Shown here in pieces: positions 13,312 to 15,473 of a stretch of DNA of 15,473 nucleotides; within the stretch, counting starts at the first letter, position 1, and each line of letters starts with the position of its first letter. Source of the stretch: DASXIW01 sp036497785 (GTDB taxonomy: Bacteria > Pseudomonadota > Alphaproteobacteria > Acetobacterales > Acetobacteraceae); the NCBI GenBank assembly GCA_036497785.1, contig DASXIW010000281.1:1-15473 (forward strand). The letters run 5' to 3'. The translations under genes were made by a program, and so were the position numbers. A model generated the notes under the pieces. The model saw only the letters and a list, made by a program, of their open reading frames with translations. It did not search any database and was not told where the DNA came from.

Positions 13312-15464
13312 GACTTCTCCTCCGGGCGTGTGGCGAATGTGATCTTGGCCGCGCGGCTTGGGGTGGCGAGACGCTCCTCGGCCTGTTGCAACAGCACGAA
13401 GAATGACGGCACGAACAGCACGGTGAGGCAGGTGGACGCGGTCATGCCGCTGACCACGGCCAGGCCGAGCGAGATGCGCGCCGCCGCCCCGGCGCCGCTG
13501 GACAGCACCAGCGGCACAACGCCCAGGATGAAGGCGAAGGAGGTCATCAGGATCGGCCGGAACCGCACCTGCGCCGCCGCGACTGCCGCCGCTGCGATTG
13601 GCATACCGTCTTGCCGCCGCTCCCGCGCAACCTCGACGATCAGGATCGCGTTCTTGGCGGCCAGCGCGATCAGCAGTACGACACCGATCTGGGTGTAGAG
13701 GTTGTTGGCGAGGCCCAGCAGGCCTAGCACCAGCGCCGGCCCGGTGAGCGCGAGGGGCACGGCGAGGATGACCGAGAGCGGTGCGATCCAGCTTTCATAT
13801 TGGCCGGCGAGGCAGAGATAGACCAGCAGCATCGTCAGTGCGAAGACGAAGTATATTTGCGTGCCGACCGCTTTCTCCTGATACGACATCGCCGTCCAGT
13901 CATAGTCGGTGCCGGGCGGCAGCACGCTGCCGGCGATTTCCTCCATCAGCGAGATCGCCTGACCGGAGCTGAAGCCTTCCGCGGGCAGGCCGATGATGGT
14001 GGCGGAGGGATAGAGGTTGTAGAGCGTTATCATCGCGGGCCCGACCGTCTCGTGGACCGTGACCAGCGCGCCCAGCGGGACCATCTGGCCATCAGTGCTG
14101 CGGACATAAAGAGCGTCGAGATCGCTGCGGCGCAGGCGGAAACGCGCATCGGCCTGGACATAGACTTGGAAGACGCGGCCGAACGTGTTGAACGTGTTGA
14201 CGTAGCTTGACCCGATATAGCCGGAGAGCGCCTTGAACACGTCGCCGACCGAGACGTGCAGCGTCTCGGCCTTGGTGCGGTCGATATCCGCCGCGATCTG
14301 CGGCACCTCGGCGCGGAAGGGCGACGCGACGTGTTGCAGCAGGCTCTGGCTTGCCGCGTCGGCGACGATGCCGCTTGTGATCCGTTGCAGCTTCTGCCAA
14401 TCGAAATTCCCGTCCCGGAGTTCGACCTGCATGGTGAAGCCGTTGGAGTTGCCGATGCCCTGAATTGGCGGTGGCACCAGCACCAGCGCGGCGCCATCGG
14501 GCAGCGTGTCCAGCGCTGCCTGCAACCGGGCATAGATGGCGCGCAGGCCCTGGTCTTTCGCGCGCCCCCGCTCGCCCCAATCCTTGAGGATGACATAGGC
14601 GGCGCCGGCGCTCGACAGCGAGGCGTTGCCGTCGAGCGCCGAGATGCCGGCGATTTCGACGACCTGATCGACGCCGGGCATGGCGCGTGCCATGCGGCTG
14701 GCCTGGGTGAGGGCTGCCTGGGTGCGTTCCAGCGAGGCGCCGTTGGGCAGTTGCAGGGCTACGACGAGATAGCCTTGGTCCTCCGTCGGAATGAACGCGG
14801 TGGGCAGGCGGGCGACGCCCCAGATGCCGATGGCGACCAGCACCAGCGCGATCAGCGCCATCGCCAGCGGGCGCCTGGTCATGCGCGCGATCAGCCTGCC
14901 GTAGCCACGGTCCAGCGGCGCGTACCCGCGATTGAAGCCGCGAAAGATGAAATTGCGCTTCTCCGGCGGCACTGGCGGGCGCAGCCACAACGCGCATTGC
15001 GTGGGCTTTAGCGTGGCGGCGTTGATCGCGCTGATCAGCGCGGTCGCCGCGATCACCAGCGCGAACTGCGCATACATCCGCCCGGTGAGGCCGGGCAGGA
15101 ACGCCGCCGGGATGAACACCGACATCAGCACGAGCGTGATGCCGATGATCGGACCGAACAGCTCGCCCATTGCCTTGATAGCGGCGTCATGCGCGGATAG
15201 GCCGCGTTCGATGTGATGGGCCGCACCTTCCACCACGATGATGGCATCGTCCACCACGATGCCGATGGCCAGGATCACGGCGAACAGCGTGGAGAGATTG
15301 ATGGTGAAGCCGAGTGCGGCCATCATCGCGAACGCCCCGATGATCGTCACCGGCACGGTCGTCGCCGGCACCAGGGTCGCCCGCCAGTCCTGGAGGAACA
15401 CGAGGATCACCACGAGCACGAGGATGCCCGCCTCGAACAGCGTCTTGTAGACCTCGCGGATCGA
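13308..15464 (-). CDS. RND (HAE1/AcrB-like) efflux transporter permease, 5' end missing
   Basis: About 719 residues of an inner-membrane RND drug/proton antiporter that would export hydrophobic or amphipathic compounds with a periplasmic adaptor and an outer-membrane channel. Present are the helix ILVFLQDWRATLVP (TM2 region), the proton-relay pair in GIVVDDAIIVVE (nt 15251-15246 encode the two Asp), the second periplasmic porter half, and TM10 with ALAAKNAILIVE (Lys encoded at 13655-13653). Full-length pumps run near 1040 residues, so about 330 are outside the window. Odd point: the frame carries TAG at 15467-15465, in the middle of an otherwise conserved stretch ending SIREVYKTLFEAGIL. The GTG at 15419 is therefore only an apparent start inside the protein, and the gene is either broken or misassembled at the edge. 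It overlaps the lipoprotein gene by four bases. Confidence 0.88.
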   Translation of the reverse strand, partial: SIREVYKTLFEAGILVLVVILVFLQDWRATLVPATTVPVTIIGAFAMMAALGFTINLSTLFAVILAIGIVVDDAIIVVEGAAHHIERGLSAHDAAIKAMGELFGPIIGITLVLMSVFIPAAFLPGLTGRMYAQFALVIAATALISAINAATLKPTQCALWLRPPVPPEKRNFIFRGFNRGYAPLDRGYGRLIARMTRRPLAMALIALVLVAIGIWGVARLPTAFIPTEDQGYLVVALQLPNGASLERTQAALTQASRMARAMPGVDQVVEIAGISALDGNASLSSAGAAYVILKDWGERGRAKDQGLRAIYARLQAALDTLPDGAALVLVPPPIQGIGNSNGFTMQVELRDGNFDWQKLQRITSGIVADAASQSLLQHVASPFRAEVPQIAADIDRTKAETLHVSVGDVFKALSGYIGSSYVNTFNTFGRVFQVYVQADARFRLRRSDLDALYVRSTDGQMVPLGALVTVHETVGPAMITLYNLYPSATIIGLPAEGFSSGQAISLMEEIAGSVLPPGTDYDWTAMSYQEKAVGTQIYFVFALTMLLVYLCLAGQYESWIAPLSVILAVPLALTGPALVLGLLGLANNLYTQIGVVLLIALAAKNAILIVEVARERRQDGMPIAAAAVAAAQVRFRPILMTSFAFILGVVPLVLSSGAGAAARISLGLAVVSGMTASTCLTVLFVPSFFVLLQQAEERLATPSRAAKITFATRPEEKS

Positions 15465-15473
15465 CTACTGGAC

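Overview
The window reads as a G+C-rich Gram-negative alphaproteobacterial chromosome segment. Acetobacteraceae or another Rhodospirillales lineage is my best guess. The guess rests on high G+C codon use, the gene order DUF374 acyltransferase - waaA - lpxK - lpxL, an AsmA protein, and hairpin-rich intergenic repeats; no 16S or other phylogenetic marker is present. Both ends cut through genes, so this is probably a contig or a fragment of one.

Layout. (1) 2-328 (+): the C-terminal end of a hydantoinase B/oxoprolinase-type protein, followed after 6 nt by a 1007-residue AsmA-family protein (335-3358). (2) 3319-3657: a repeat-rich convergent junction. It holds two diverged inverted copies of a palindromic element, a perfect 12-bp-stem hairpin and a 14-bp tandem duplication. 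The first element copy supplies the last codons and the stop of the AsmA gene. (3) 3651-6729 (-): a sugar-modification pair, a membrane-anchored UDP-HexNAc 4,6-dehydratase (WbpM/PglF type) followed by a DegT/StrS aminotransferase. (4) 6832-7884 (+), divergent from the dehydratase: a WbpL/WecA-type polyprenyl-phosphate sugar-1-phosphate transferase. Together these three could make a modified amino sugar and load it on undecaprenyl phosphate to start an O-antigen or other surface glycan. (5) 7950-8624 (+): an unrecognised secreted protein made of two tandem copies of one ~80-residue domain, each with a matching Cys pair. (6) 8711-12567 (+): a lipid A / inner-core operon of DUF374 acyltransferase, waaA, lpxK and lpxL. 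The last three are joined by 4-nt stop/start overlaps or very short gaps. (7) 12592-15464 (-), convergent with the lipid A operon: a predicted DUF4410-type lipoprotein whose ATG overlaps the stop of an upstream RND (AcrB-like) efflux permease, which is cut by the window end.

The common theme is the cell envelope: lipid A/Kdo, surface glycan precursors, an AsmA-like membrane protein, an RND pump and exported proteins. I found no tRNA, rRNA, CRISPR array, intact insertion sequence or phage gene. Nothing here is convincingly a wholly new system. The points most worth following are the duplicated Cys-pair protein, the two unrelated acyltransferase families in one lipid A operon, the inverted palindromic repeats that form the AsmA C-terminus, and an in-frame TAG in the RND pump near the window edge.
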